Assembly (NCBI GenBank): GCA_020637675.1
Contig: JACKKD010000001.1
Location: 868,001-932,000 of the forward strand
Reading direction: 5' to 3'
Source: Paracoccaceae bacterium
GTDB taxonomy: Bacteria > Pseudomonadota > Alphaproteobacteria > Rhodobacterales > Rhodobacteraceae
DNA length: 64,000 bases
In this document: positions 17,028 to 25,577 of the stretch, in pieces
How positions within the stretch are numbered: position 1 is the stretch's first letter
Layout of the letters: every line of letters begins with the position of its first letter
Notes under the pieces: model-generated
Seen by the model: only the letters and a program-made list of their open reading frames with translations
The model's database searches: none
Told to the model about the DNA's origin: nothing
Position numbers and translations under genes: made by a program

Positions 17028-17954
17028 TCAGACGCCCAGGCACCAGCGCATGATCGCCTTCTGGGCATGCAGCCGGTTTTCCGCCTCGTCCCAGATCACC
17101 GAATGCGGGCCGTCCATCACCGCGCTCGTTGCCTCGTCGTCGCGGTGCGCCGGCAGGCAATGCATGAAAAGCGCATCGGGCCGGGCGAGGCTCATCAGGT
17201 GCTCGCTCACCTGGTAGGGCCGAAGCTGGTTGTGCCGCCGCTCGCGCGCTGACTGCGGATCGTGCATCGAGACCCAGGTGTCGGTGACGACGAGGTCGGC
17301 GCCCCGGACGGCAAGTTCCGGATTGCGCTCGATGGTGATCGGATGGCCCTTCCGGGCGGCGAAGTCGAGCCAGGCCCGTTCCGGGTCGAGCGTTTCCGGT
17401 CCGGTGAAGGTCAGCTCGAACCCGAACTGCCCGGCGGCATGGGCGAAGCTCGCGAAGACGTTGTTGCCGTCGCCGGACCAGACCACCTTCTTGCCCGCAA
17501 TCGGGCCGCGATGTTCCTCGTAGGTCATCACGTCGGCCATGATCTGGCAGGGATGGGTGCGGTTCGTCAGCCCGTTGATGACCGGGACATCGGCATATTC
17601 GGCCATCTCCAGCAGCGTCTGCTCCTCGAAGGTGCGGATCATGATGAGGTCGACGTAGCGCGACAGGACGCGGGCGGTGTCCGCGATGGTCTCGCCATGG
17701 CCGAGTTGCATGTCGGCACCGGAAAGCACCATCGTCTGCCCGCCCATCTGCCGCACGCCCACGTCGAAGGAGATACGCGTGCGGGTCGAGGGCTTCTCGA
17801 AGATCAGCGCGACCATGCGCCCCTTCAGCGGCTGTTCGTCGTCCGCCTCGCCCTTCGGGCGGCCGTTGCGGGCGGCCTTCATGGCGCGCGCCTGGTCGAT
17901 GATGGCGCGAAGCTCTGTGGCTTCGGTCTTGTGGATGTCGAGAAAGCTTTGCAT
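17028..17954 (-). CDS. argF: Ornithine carbamoyltransferase
   Basis: This enzyme makes citrulline from ornithine and carbamoyl phosphate in arginine biosynthesis. The 308 residues carry the carbamoyl-phosphate loop EKPSTRTRISF (STRTR at 56-60), THPCQIMAD and MHCLPAHRDDEATS, the ornithine-binding Cys-Leu-Pro loop. The ATG at 17954 follows AAAGGAC. It lies 64 bases downstream of argD on the same strand, forming an argD-argF operon. Seven extra in-frame codons upstream are not needed. Confidence 0.97.
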   Translation of the reverse strand: MQSFLDIHKTEATELRAIIDQARAMKAARNGRPKGEADDEQPLKGRMVALIFEKPSTRTRISFDVGVRQMGGQTMVLSGADMQLGHGETIADTARVLSRYVDLIMIRTFEEQTLLEMAEYADVPVINGLTNRTHPCQIMADVMTYEEHRGPIAGKKVVWSGDGNNVFASFAHAAGQFGFELTFTGPETLDPERAWLDFAARKGHPITIERNPELAVRGADLVVTDTWVSMHDPQSARERRHNQLRPYQVSEHLMSLARPDALFMHCLPAHRDDEATSAVMDGPHSVIWDEAENRLHAQKAIMRWCLGV

Positions 17955-18018
17955 CGGTCGGTCCTTTCCCCGCACCGTCGCCGGGGGCTACATGCCCCGG
18001 GGACGCCCGAGGGTGTTT

Positions 18019-19212
18019 TCAGACGGGTGAAGCGGCGGGCGCGGTTTCGAGGCTCGTGGCGGCGGCGTCGAGGCGGCGGACGGCCTCGGCGATCTCCTCG
18101 TCGGTGATCGTGAGCGGCGGCAGGAGCCGCAGCGTGTTATCGGCGGCCGCGACCGTGAGGACATGCTGGCCGTAGCCGGCGGCGACCAGGTCCGCAGGCG
18201 CGACCTTGCATTTCAGGCCGAGCATCAGCCCCTGGCCGCGGACGAAATCGAAGACCTCCGGATGAGCGGCGACAAGCCCTTCGAGCTTCTGGCGCAAAAG
18301 CCCCGCCTTGCGGCCGACCTCCGCGAGAAAGGCCGGGTCGGAGACGATCTCGATCACCCTGGCGCCCACCGCGCAGGCAAGCGGATTGCCGCCATAGGTG
18401 GAGCCGTGGGTGCCGGCGGTCATGCCGGCGGCAGCCTTTTCGGTCGCGAGCACCGCACCCAGCGGGAAGCCCCCGCCGATCCCCTTGGCGACCATCATGA
18501 TGTCCGGGGTGATCCCCGCCCATTCGTGCGCGAAGAGCCTTCCCGTTCGGCCCACGCCGCACTGGACCTCGTCGAGGATCAGGAGCGCTCCGGTCGCGTC
18601 GCAGAGGGCGCGGATCGCCTTCAGGTCCTCGTCGGGGATGGGCCGGATGCCGCCCTCACCCTGGATCGGTTCGACCATGACGGCGGCCGTCCTCTCGGAG
18701 ATCGCGGCCTTCAGGGCGGCCATGTCGCCCCAGGGCAGCAGACGGAATCCGGGCATGAGCGGCCCGTATCCCTTCACCATCTTCTCCGACCCGGCGGCGG
18801 CGATGGCACCGGTGGAACGGCCGTGGAAGGCGCCCTCGAAGGTCAGGATCTCGATCCGCTCGGGGGCGCCTTTCTCGTACCAGTACTTGCGCGCCATCTT
18901 GATCGCCAGTTCGGCCGTCTCGGTGCCGGAGTTGGTGAAGAAGACCGTGTCGGCAAAGGTCTTCTCCACCAGCAGGTCGGCGAGGCGCTGTTGTTCCGGT
19001 ATCTGGTAGACGTTCGAGACATGCCAGACCCGCCCCGCCTGTTCGGTGAGCGCCGCCACGAGGTCGGGATGGGCATGGCCGAGCGCGTTGACCGCGATGC
19101 CGGCGCCGAGGTCGAGGTATCGGGTGCCGTCCTCCGCGACGAGCCAGGAACCCTCGCCCTTCACGAAGGCGAGGGGCGCGCGGTTGTAGGTCGGCAGGAT
19201 CGACGGGATCAT
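18019..19212 (-). CDS. argD: Acetylornithine aminotransferase
   Basis: A 397-residue class III PLP aminotransferase that converts N-acetylglutamate semialdehyde to N-acetylornithine, and often also serves as succinyldiaminopimelate aminotransferase. Visible features are FTNSGTETAELAIKMAR, FEGAFHGRSTGA, LDEVQCGVGRTG and the Schiff-base lysine in VAKGIGGGFPLGA (Lys243). I chose ATG 19212, preceded by CGGAG; a 15-codon upstream extension has no support. It is the first gene of argD-argF and divergent from gcrA. Confidence 0.96.
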   Translation of the reverse strand: MIPSILPTYNRAPLAFVKGEGSWLVAEDGTRYLDLGAGIAVNALGHAHPDLVAALTEQAGRVWHVSNVYQIPEQQRLADLLVEKTFADTVFFTNSGTETAELAIKMARKYWYEKGAPERIEILTFEGAFHGRSTGAIAAAGSEKMVKGYGPLMPGFRLLPWGDMAALKAAISERTAAVMVEPIQGEGGIRPIPDEDLKAIRALCDATGALLILDEVQCGVGRTGRLFAHEWAGITPDIMMVAKGIGGGFPLGAVLATEKAAAGMTAGTHGSTYGGNPLACAVGARVIEIVSDPAFLAEVGRKAGLLRQKLEGLVAAHPEVFDFVRGQGLMLGLKCKVAPADLVAAGYGQHVLTVAAADNTLRLLPPLTITDEEIAEAVRRLDAAATSLETAPAASPV

Positions 19213-19548
19213 GGACAAACTCCGTAGGGGAAGGCCAAGGGGTGCCAAAGCAGGCAAGCCGTGTCAACGATGTATGGGGGTTGGCGCAGGGCCAAGAGGT
19301 GACGGACGTCAGGCGCGGCTGCGGCTGCGTCGGGGACGGGCAAGGATGAGCGTCCGGATCGTCATGCGGGCCGCATAGCGGGAAATCGCGCTTCTGTCCA
19401 CATCGAAACCCTCCGTCGCGCTTGCCTCGGCCCGCCTTCCCTTGTATCTCGGCACGTCCCCGCTAGAATGGGGCGAACCCGAATGCCGGACCGCCGGCGC
19501 CCGCCCTTGGCGCCCTCCGCGCGGCTCCTGACAAGCCGAGGAACGATC
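19213..19548. promoter_or_regulatory. Divergent intergenic region argD / gcrA
   Basis: This 336-base stretch has no convincing gene. An 18-codon Arg-rich frame on the minus strand near 19362 lacks a ribosome binding site. It contains the argD leader and a plausible gcrA promoter, described separately. Confidence 0.6.
19422..19450 (+). promoter_or_regulatory. Candidate gcrA promoter
   Basis: TTGCCT, a 17-base spacer and TATCTC lie about 100 bases before the gcrA ATG, so a leader of roughly 90 bases is predicted. Confidence 0.45.
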
Positions 19549-20148
19549 ATGTCCTGGACCGACGAGCGCGTCGAGACGCTGAAGAAGATGTGGGCCGAGG
19601 GCCAGTCGGCGAGCCAGATCGCCAAGGAACTCGGCGGTGTCACCCGCAATGCGGTCATCGGCAAGGTCCACCGGCTTGGCTTGTCTAACCGGGTGGGCGG
19701 CGCACCGGAGCCGGCGAAGGACCGCGCCGATCAGGCGCCGAAGTTGGACGCGAAACCCGCCGTCGCCGCCAAGCCCGCCCAGCCCACGGCGAAGCCGGCC
19801 CAGTCGACGGCTGCCCCCGCCGCAGTCCGTCCCGACCCGGCGCCAGCACAGGGACAGCCAGGTCAGCGCAAGCCCGTCGTGCCGGCGGGCCAGCCGCTGC
19901 CGCCACAACCCTCGGCCGGCGAGATCAGCCCCGAGGCGCTCGCCTCGGTGCGCGAGATCGAGAAGAGGGCGCGCAGGCTCACGCTCATGGAACTGACCGA
20001 GCGGACCTGCAAATGGCCGATCGGCGATCCCGCGACCGAGGACTTCTGGTTCTGCGGTCTCGCCGCGCAGCCGGGAAAGCCTTATTGCGAGGCTCATGTC
20101 GGCGTCGCCTTCCAGCCAATGTCGTCGCGCCGCGACAGGCGGCGCTGA
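19549..20148 (+). CDS. gcrA: GcrA cell-cycle regulator
   Basis: GcrA is the alphaproteobacterial cofactor of sigma-70 RNA polymerase that acts at promoters methylated by CcrM. The 199-residue protein begins with the conserved DNA-binding domain MSWTDERVETLKKMWAEGQS and GVTRNAVIGKVHRLGLSNR. A long Ala/Pro/Lys linker covers about residues 60-125. The C-terminal sigma-binding domain is TCKWPIGDPATEDFWFCG, with Cys residues, followed by KPYCEAHVGVAFQP. The ATG at 19549 follows GAGGAACG. It is single and divergent from argD. Confidence 0.96.
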   Translation: MSWTDERVETLKKMWAEGQSASQIAKELGGVTRNAVIGKVHRLGLSNRVGGAPEPAKDRADQAPKLDAKPAVAAKPAQPTAKPAQSTAAPAAVRPDPAPAQGQPGQRKPVVPAGQPLPPQPSAGEISPEALASVREIEKRARRLTLMELTERTCKWPIGDPATEDFWFCGLAAQPGKPYCEAHVGVAFQPMSSRRDRRR

Positions 20149-20210
20149 CACCAGGTCGGCAGGAAGAACCCGCCGACGCAGGGCCATTCCCCTTCGCGCC
20201 GCCGGCAGTC

Positions 20211-20426
20211 TTACCAGGCGGGCGCGAGGAACGGTGCCGGCGGGGCGCCCCGGTCGGCCTGGCGTGACAGCCCGATGTCCTCCAGACGCTCCGCGGGCAG
20301 GCTCCGAAGGCGCGTGGCCTCGCGATGGCGGCGGTCGGCATCGAGCAGCGCGGACATGGCCCGGGGGAACGCGCGCGACAGCGGCGCGAGGTTGATGCGG
20401 TGGCGCGAACCGGCGATCTCGGTCAT
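20211..20426 (-). CDS. DUF1127-like small protein
   Basis: A 71-residue basic protein with ADRRHREATRLRSLPAERLE followed by DIGLSR, matching the C-terminal DUF1127 pattern. Met at 20426 is used; an upstream start at 20483 would add a Cys/Glu-rich segment unlike the family. It is divergent from the SARP-type regulator, and the 164 bases between them hold a direct repeat. It may be that regulator's target. Function unknown. Confidence 0.7.
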   Translation of the reverse strand: MTEIAGSRHRINLAPLSRAFPRAMSALLDADRRHREATRLRSLPAERLEDIGLSRQADRGAPPAPFLAPAW

Positions 20427-20523
20427 CTCTTCGTCCTCCGTGCAAACGGTTTCGACTGGCGCCAGCGTCGCACCCGCCCGCAAGAGCGGCGCAAATTCCT
20501 TCGTGAAATGGGGCGACCACCGT

Positions 20524-20542
20524 GCAATATTTCCGCAATATT
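20524..20542. promoter_or_regulatory. Direct repeat GCAATATT x2, 11-bp period
   Basis: Two copies of GCAATATT start 11 bases apart (20524-20531, 20535-20542), about one helical turn, in the divergent gap between the DUF1127-like gene and the regulator. Each also contains the palindromic core AATATT. This spacing is what a tandem-binding winged-helix regulator would recognise. Confidence 0.5.
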
Positions 20543-20590
20543 GACCGGCGCTTGTGCAAAAGGTGCGGCACCGTCCGCAGTCGAACCGTG

Positions 20591-22222
20591 ATGACGAAGC
20601 TTCCGATCACGATCACCCTTACCGGACCGGTCACGTTTCGCGATGGCAGCGGAACCGAGATTCGCGGCCTTTCCCGCCGCGCCCAGGCGATGCTTGCCTT
20701 CCTGTCGCTGCAGCCGGGCCAGAAGGCCGAGCGCGGTCTCCTCGCCGACCTGCTCTGGAGCGATCGCCCAGAGGAGCAGGCGCGGGCGTCGCTCCGGCAG
20801 GAGTTGTCGGCGCTTCGCCGCGCCCTGCCCTCCGCCGTGATCGAGGCGGACCGGCAGAGCGTCAGGCTCTGCACCACCGCGGTCACGCCCGACGTGAGCG
20901 GCCCGGGCGAATTTCTCGAAGGCTTCGACCTTGCGTCGGAAGCATTCGAGGACTGGCTTCGCACTGCCCGCATGTCGCACTCAGCGACGGAGAGCCCGGT
21001 GTCGCCCGCTTCCCCGGTCTCCAGCGGCCGCCTGCCGCGTCTTGCGGTCCTCCCCTTCAGTGAGATCGGCGTGCCCGAGACGGACATGTTCGCGGATGGC
21101 GTGGTCGAGGAAATCACGGGCGCGCTGAGCCGGGCACGCGAGTTCGAGGTGATCGCGCGCCAGTCCGCCTTCGCGCTCGGCAACGAGCGTCTCGACATTC
21201 GCGCCACGTCCGAGCGGCTGGGGACCGACTACCTCGTCGAGGGCTCCGTCCAGCGTGCGGGGGACCGCGTGCGCATCTCGGTGCAGCTCGTGCGCGGCCG
21301 CGATGGCCGGCTGCTCTGGTCGCAGCGGTTCGACGACCGGCTCGACGATCTCTTCGCGCTGCAGGACAGGATCGCCGCGCAGGTCGCGGGGCAGGTTCAG
21401 CCCTCGCTGCGGGCGGCCGAGATCGACCGCGCACATTCCACCGTTCCGACCGATCGAACGGCCTATGATCTCGTCCTCACTGCGATGCCACATTTCTGGG
21501 CACACCGGCAGGACGGGAACGAGAGGGCGATCGCGCTCTTCGGCGAGGCGGCGGCGCGCGCGCCCGGCTATGCGCTGGCGCTTGCCTACAAGGCCTGGGC
21601 ATTGGCGCAGCAGGCCACATACATGTGGTCCGCCGATATCGGGGCCGATCGGGCGATCGCGCTGAATCTGGCAAGCTCTGTCGCCAGTGGGCTCGGCGAC
21701 GATCCCCCGGCCCTCGTCGCCCTGGGCGCCGCCTTCTCGCTGAGTTCCACCGATGTCGCGCTGGCCGACAGCTTCATCGACCGGGCGCTCGCAATCGACC
21801 CGAACAACGCCTGGGGCTGGATGCGCAAGGGGTGGTCGGCGATCTACGCCGGCGCATCCGAAGATGCGCTTCGCCATTTCGACCGCGCCGAAAAGCTGAG
21901 CCCGCTCGATCCGTTCCGCTTCAACGTGGTTCTCGGCCGCGCCGCGGCGCTTCGGGGGCTGGGCGAGCTCGACGCGTCGCTGGACCTGGTCCGCGCCGGG
22001 ATGCGCGCCAATCCGGGGATGACCTGGGCCTATCGGATGATCCTCTGCGATCTCGTCCTCGCCGGGCGAGAGGCCGAGGCGCGGGCGGAGGCGCGGGAAT
22101 TCCTGCGGTACTACCCGCATGCGACCGTGGCCTATGTGCGGGCCAGTTGGCCCCCCTCCGTCCTGCACTCGAATCCCGAGTACGTCGATGCCATCGGGCG
22201 CTGCGGCCTTCCCGAGCGGTAG
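20591..22222 (+). CDS. SARP/BTAD-like winged-helix regulator with TolB/FlgO-like domain and TPR repeats
   Basis: A 543-residue multi-domain protein. Residues about 1-95 form an OmpR/SARP-type winged helix (ITLTGPVTFRDGSG, RRAQAMLAFLSLQPGQKAER, LLADLLWSDRPEEQARASLR). Residues about 150-240 match the nucleotide-cyclase-associated FlgO/TolB-like domain (LAVLPFSEIGVPETDMFADG, YLVEGSVQRAGDRVRIS). From about 290 onward are TPR-like helical repeats (ALVALGAAFSLSSTDVALAD, NAWGWMRKGWSAIYAG). No cyclase or membrane segment is present. It is probably a cytoplasmic transcription factor controlled by protein-protein contact. I chose ATG 20591; GTG 20588 is adjacent. Confidence 0.85.
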   Translation: MTKLPITITLTGPVTFRDGSGTEIRGLSRRAQAMLAFLSLQPGQKAERGLLADLLWSDRPEEQARASLRQELSALRRALPSAVIEADRQSVRLCTTAVTPDVSGPGEFLEGFDLASEAFEDWLRTARMSHSATESPVSPASPVSSGRLPRLAVLPFSEIGVPETDMFADGVVEEITGALSRAREFEVIARQSAFALGNERLDIRATSERLGTDYLVEGSVQRAGDRVRISVQLVRGRDGRLLWSQRFDDRLDDLFALQDRIAAQVAGQVQPSLRAAEIDRAHSTVPTDRTAYDLVLTAMPHFWAHRQDGNERAIALFGEAAARAPGYALALAYKAWALAQQATYMWSADIGADRAIALNLASSVASGLGDDPPALVALGAAFSLSSTDVALADSFIDRALAIDPNNAWGWMRKGWSAIYAGASEDALRHFDRAEKLSPLDPFRFNVVLGRAAALRGLGELDASLDLVRAGMRANPGMTWAYRMILCDLVLAGREAEARAEAREFLRYYPHATVAYVRASWPPSVLHSNPEYVDAIGRCGLPER

Positions 22223-22307
22223 TCGACGGGGTCAGGAATACCCGCGCTGGAAGTCGCCGGACCGAGCGGTTAACCTGTCGCCACGCACGACAGGAACGAT
22301 CGGTCAA

Positions 22308-23246
22308 ATGTCCCCCATCATCGAGGTCCAGGACCTCTCCAAGACCTATGCGAGCGGCACGGTCGCGCTTTCGGGCGTCACGCTCGATATCGCCGAGGGC
22401 GAGATCCTTGCCCTGCTCGGGCCAAACGGCGCGGGCAAGACGACGTTCATCTCCATCCTCTGCGGCCTCGTGACGCCCTCGGGTGGCCGGGCACTGGTGG
22501 GCGGGCACGACATCGTGCGCGACTACCGCGCGGCGCGTGCGCTCATCGGTCTCGTGCCGCAGGAGATCGCGGTCGAACCGTTCGAGCGGGTGATGAACAC
22601 GCTGCGCTTCTCGCGCGGGCTTTTCGGCAAGCGGCCGGACGATGCGCACCTGGAACAGGTCCTGCGTTCGCTCGCGCTCTGGGACAAGCGCGATGCGCGG
22701 CTGAACGAGCTTTCGGGCGGCATGAAGCGGCGGGTGTTGATCGGCAAGGCGCTGTCGCACGGGCCGCGCATCCTCTTTCTCGACGAGCCGACCGCCGGCG
22801 TCGACGTGAACCTGCGCCGAGAGATGTGGGCGGTCGTGCGCGACCTGCGCGCCTCGGGAGTGACGATCATCCTCACGACGCATTATCTTGAGGAGGCCGA
22901 GGAAATGGCCGACCGGATCGGCATCATCGACAAGGGACGCCTTCTCCTTCTGAAGGAGACGGCGAAGCTGATGCACGAGTTCGGCCGCAAGAGGCTGACG
23001 CTGGAACTGGCGGAACCGCTGGCTGCGCTGCCGGCCGGGGTCGCCGAGACGATGACGGGCCACATGCCGACGCTCTCGCCGGACGGGCTCCACGTCAGCT
23101 TCGACTACGACACCCGCGCCGACCGGAGCGGGATCGCGCGGCTTCTGGCCGGTTTCGCGGCGGCGGGAATCGCCGTGCGGGACCTCGAGACCGAGCAGTC
23201 CTCGCTCGAAGAAGTGTTCCTGCACCTGGTGGAGCAAGGCGGATGA
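22308..23246 (+). CDS. ABC transporter ATP-binding protein (ABC-2 export type)
   Basis: A 312-residue ATPase of the drug/lipid/polysaccharide export class. It shows LLGPNGAGKTTFISI (Walker A), LNELSGGMKRRVLIGKALSH (signature) and ILFLDEPTAGVDVNLRREMW (Walker B), plus the C-terminal extension typical of ABC-2 ATPases that pair with a separate permease. The gene overlaps its permease by an ATGA junction. The start ATG 22308 has only a distant CAGGAA upstream. The substrate cannot be told from sequence. Confidence 0.94.
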   Translation: MSPIIEVQDLSKTYASGTVALSGVTLDIAEGEILALLGPNGAGKTTFISILCGLVTPSGGRALVGGHDIVRDYRAARALIGLVPQEIAVEPFERVMNTLRFSRGLFGKRPDDAHLEQVLRSLALWDKRDARLNELSGGMKRRVLIGKALSHGPRILFLDEPTAGVDVNLRREMWAVVRDLRASGVTIILTTHYLEEAEEMADRIGIIDKGRLLLLKETAKLMHEFGRKRLTLELAEPLAALPAGVAETMTGHMPTLSPDGLHVSFDYDTRADRSGIARLLAGFAAAGIAVRDLETEQSSLEEVFLHLVEQGG

Positions 23247-24004
23247 ACTGGCAGGCTGTCGCCACGATCTTCAACCACGAAATGGCGCGCTTCTGGCGCA
23301 CGCCCTGGGAATCGCTTGCCTCCCCGGTCGTCTCGACGGTCCTTTACTTCGTCGTCTTCGGCGCCGCGATCGGGGCGCGCATCCAGGATGTGGAGGGCGT
23401 CAGCTACGGTGCCTTCATCGTTCCGGGGCTCATCATGCTGACGGTGCTGCAGCAGTCGCTGTCCAATGCCTCCTTCGGCATCTTCTTCCCGAAGTTCGTG
23501 GGCACCATGTACGAGCTTCTCTCGGCGCCCGTGTCGTTTCTCGAAGTGGTGATGGGATACGTCGGCGCCGCCGCGCTGAAGTCGGTCATCATTGCGGTGG
23601 TGATCTACCTGACCGCGCTCTTCTTCGTCGACATTCCCATCGTCCACCCCTTTTGGGCGCTGGGATTCCTGGTGCTGACCGCTTTCGGCTTCTCGCTCAT
23701 GGGGTTTCTCATGGGCATCTGGGCGAAAGACTGGCAGCAGTTGCAGTTCATCCCGCTGATGGTGATCACGCCCCTGGTCTTCCTTGGCGGCGCCTTCTAC
23801 TCCGCCTCGATGCTGCCCCCGTTCTGGGAAGCGGTCGCGCATCTCAACCCGGTCCTCTACCTCGTCTCGGGCTTCCGGTGGGCGTTCTTCGGGCTTGCCG
23901 ACGTGCCCGTGGCGGCTTCGCTCGCGGCCCTCGCGGTCTTCCTCGGCCTCGGCCTTGCGGCGGTCTGGGCGATCTTCCGTACCGGCTGGCGGCTGAGGCC
24001 CTGA
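23243..24004 (+). CDS. ABC-2 type transporter permease
   Basis: A 253-residue integral membrane protein with six predicted helices, and a conserved ABC-2 motif in the fifth-helix region (VITPLVFLGGAFYSASMLPP, followed by HLNPVLYLVSGFRWAFFG). It pairs with the preceding ATPase through an ATGA overlap. Similar pairs are annotated as multidrug or Nod-factor-like (NodJ/NodI) exporters; the NodJ-like sequence does not by itself fix the substrate. It ends 46 bases before rimO. Confidence 0.92.
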   Translation: MNWQAVATIFNHEMARFWRTPWESLASPVVSTVLYFVVFGAAIGARIQDVEGVSYGAFIVPGLIMLTVLQQSLSNASFGIFFPKFVGTMYELLSAPVSFLEVVMGYVGAAALKSVIIAVVIYLTALFFVDIPIVHPFWALGFLVLTAFGFSLMGFLMGIWAKDWQQLQFIPLMVITPLVFLGGAFYSASMLPPFWEAVAHLNPVLYLVSGFRWAFFGLADVPVAASLAALAVFLGLGLAAVWAIFRTGWRLRP

Positions 24005-24015
24005 CGCGATCCCGC

Positions 24016-24044
24016 TTTTCCGCCACTCGCCGAGCGACTATATC
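24016..24044 (+). promoter_or_regulatory. Promoter positioned for a leaderless rimO transcript
   Basis: TTTTCC, a 17-base spacer and TATATC (24039-24044) end only six bases before the rimO ATG. Transcription would therefore start at or next to the initiation codon. No ribosome binding site is present. Confidence 0.5.
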
Positions 24045-24050
24045 CGCGCG

Positions 24051-25421
24051 ATGACCCAGAACCCGCCGAACCTCCGCCCCGACCTCGCACCGAAACCGGT
24101 CTTCGACACCGCGGCCCGTCCGGGCCAGCCGAGGGTCGGCATGGTCTCGCTCGGCTGCCCCAAGGCGCTGGTGGACAGCGAGCGCATCCTGACCCGGCTG
24201 AGGGCCGAGGGCTATGCGATCAGCCCGGACTACGCGGGCGCGGACGCGGTCATCGTGAACACTTGCGGCTTTCTCGACAGCGCCAAGGCGGAAAGCCTGG
24301 AGGCGATCGGCGAGGCGCTCAGCGCGAACGGCCGGGTGATCGTCACGGGCTGCCTCGGTGCGGAGCCCGACTACATCACCGGGGTCCACCCGTCAGTGCT
24401 GGCCGTCACCGGACCGCAGCAATACGAGCAGGTGCTGAACGCCGTCCACGCCGCCGTGCCGCCCGCTCCCGACCCGTTCGTGGACCTCCTGCCCGCGACA
24501 GGGGTCAAGCTGACGCCAAGGCACTACAGCTACCTGAAGATTTCCGAAGGCTGCAATCACCACTGCCGTTTCTGCATCATTCCCGACATGCGGGGCCGCC
24601 TCGTCAGCCGCCCCGCCCATGCGGTGCTGCGCGAAGCGGAGAAGCTGGTCGAGGCGGGGGTGAAGGAACTCCTCGTCATCAGCCAGGATACCTCGGCCTA
24701 TGGCGTCGACATCAGGCACGCCGAGAAGAACGGCCACCGCGCCCATGTCACCGACCTCGCCCGCGACCTCGGGTCGCTCGGTGCCTGGGTGCGGCTCCAT
24801 TACGTCTACCCCTACCCCCATGTGCGCGACCTTGTGCCCTTGATGGCGGAGGGGCTGATCCTGCCCTACCTCGATATCCCGTTCCAGCACGCCCACCCCG
24901 ACACCCTGAAGCGTATGGCGCGGCCGGCCGCCGCCGCAAAGACGCTAGACGAGATCGCGGCCTGGCGGCGCGTCTGCCCCGAGATCACGCTCCGGTCAAC
25001 CTTCATCGTGGGCTACCCCGGCGAGACCGAAGCAGAGTTCCAGACCCTTCTCGACTGGATGGACGAGGCCCGGCTCGATCGGGTCGGATGCTTCAGATAC
25101 GAGAACGTCGCCGGCGCGCGGTCGAACGAACTGCCCGACCATGTGGCTGAAGAGGTGAAGGACGAACGCTGGCACCGCTTCATGGAGAAGGCGCAGGCGA
25201 TCTCTGCGGCCAGGCTCGCGGCGAAGGTGGGCACCCGGCTTGAAGCCATCGTCGATGCGGTCGATGACGAGGGCGCCACCTGCCGAACCAAGGCCGACGC
25301 GCCCGAGATCGACGGAAACCTCTTCATCGACGAGGGCTTCGAAGGGGTCCAGCCCGGCGACATCGTGACCGTCGAGGTGGACGAGGCGGGCGACTACGAC
25401 CTCTGGGCGCGAAGGCTCTGA
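24051..25421 (+). CDS. rimO: Ribosomal protein S12 methylthiotransferase RimO
   Basis: A radical-SAM enzyme that methylthiolates the conserved Asp of ribosomal protein S12. The 456 residues show the N-terminal cluster-binding domain (VSLGCPKALVDSERIL, NTCGFLDSAKAES, VTGCLG), the radical SAM triad in CNHHCRFC and a C-terminal TRAM domain (LEAIVDAVDDEG onward). The ATG lacks a Shine-Dalgarno sequence and sits right behind a -10 box, so the mRNA may be leaderless. Confidence 0.96.
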   Translation: MTQNPPNLRPDLAPKPVFDTAARPGQPRVGMVSLGCPKALVDSERILTRLRAEGYAISPDYAGADAVIVNTCGFLDSAKAESLEAIGEALSANGRVIVTGCLGAEPDYITGVHPSVLAVTGPQQYEQVLNAVHAAVPPAPDPFVDLLPATGVKLTPRHYSYLKISEGCNHHCRFCIIPDMRGRLVSRPAHAVLREAEKLVEAGVKELLVISQDTSAYGVDIRHAEKNGHRAHVTDLARDLGSLGAWVRLHYVYPYPHVRDLVPLMAEGLILPYLDIPFQHAHPDTLKRMARPAAAAKTLDEIAAWRRVCPEITLRSTFIVGYPGETEAEFQTLLDWMDEARLDRVGCFRYENVAGARSNELPDHVAEEVKDERWHRFMEKAQAISAARLAAKVGTRLEAIVDAVDDEGATCRTKADAPEIDGNLFIDEGFEGVQPGDIVTVEVDEAGDYDLWARRL

Positions 25422-25577
25422 CGCTGTTCTGACCGCTTCGCACGAAGTCCCCTTCTCGAATTCCTTCCCGGGTTGCAAACGGCGCCGTCCGGGCCGATTT
25501 TTCTTCACGTTTCCGTGAACGTGCATAGAGTCCGGCCCGCGGGCGACAGGACACCCGCTTTCAATCAGGAAACGGCT

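Noticed and set aside
19309..21207. A 632-codon minus-strand open frame across gcrA and the regulator gene
   Set aside because: It runs through two intergenic regions and opposite two identified genes. The 18-codon tail near 19362 has no ribosome binding site.
23243..24004. Assigning the ABC-2 pair to Nod-factor or capsule export
   Set aside because: Only generic ABC-2 motifs are seen and no glycan or nodulation genes adjoin, so the substrate was left open.
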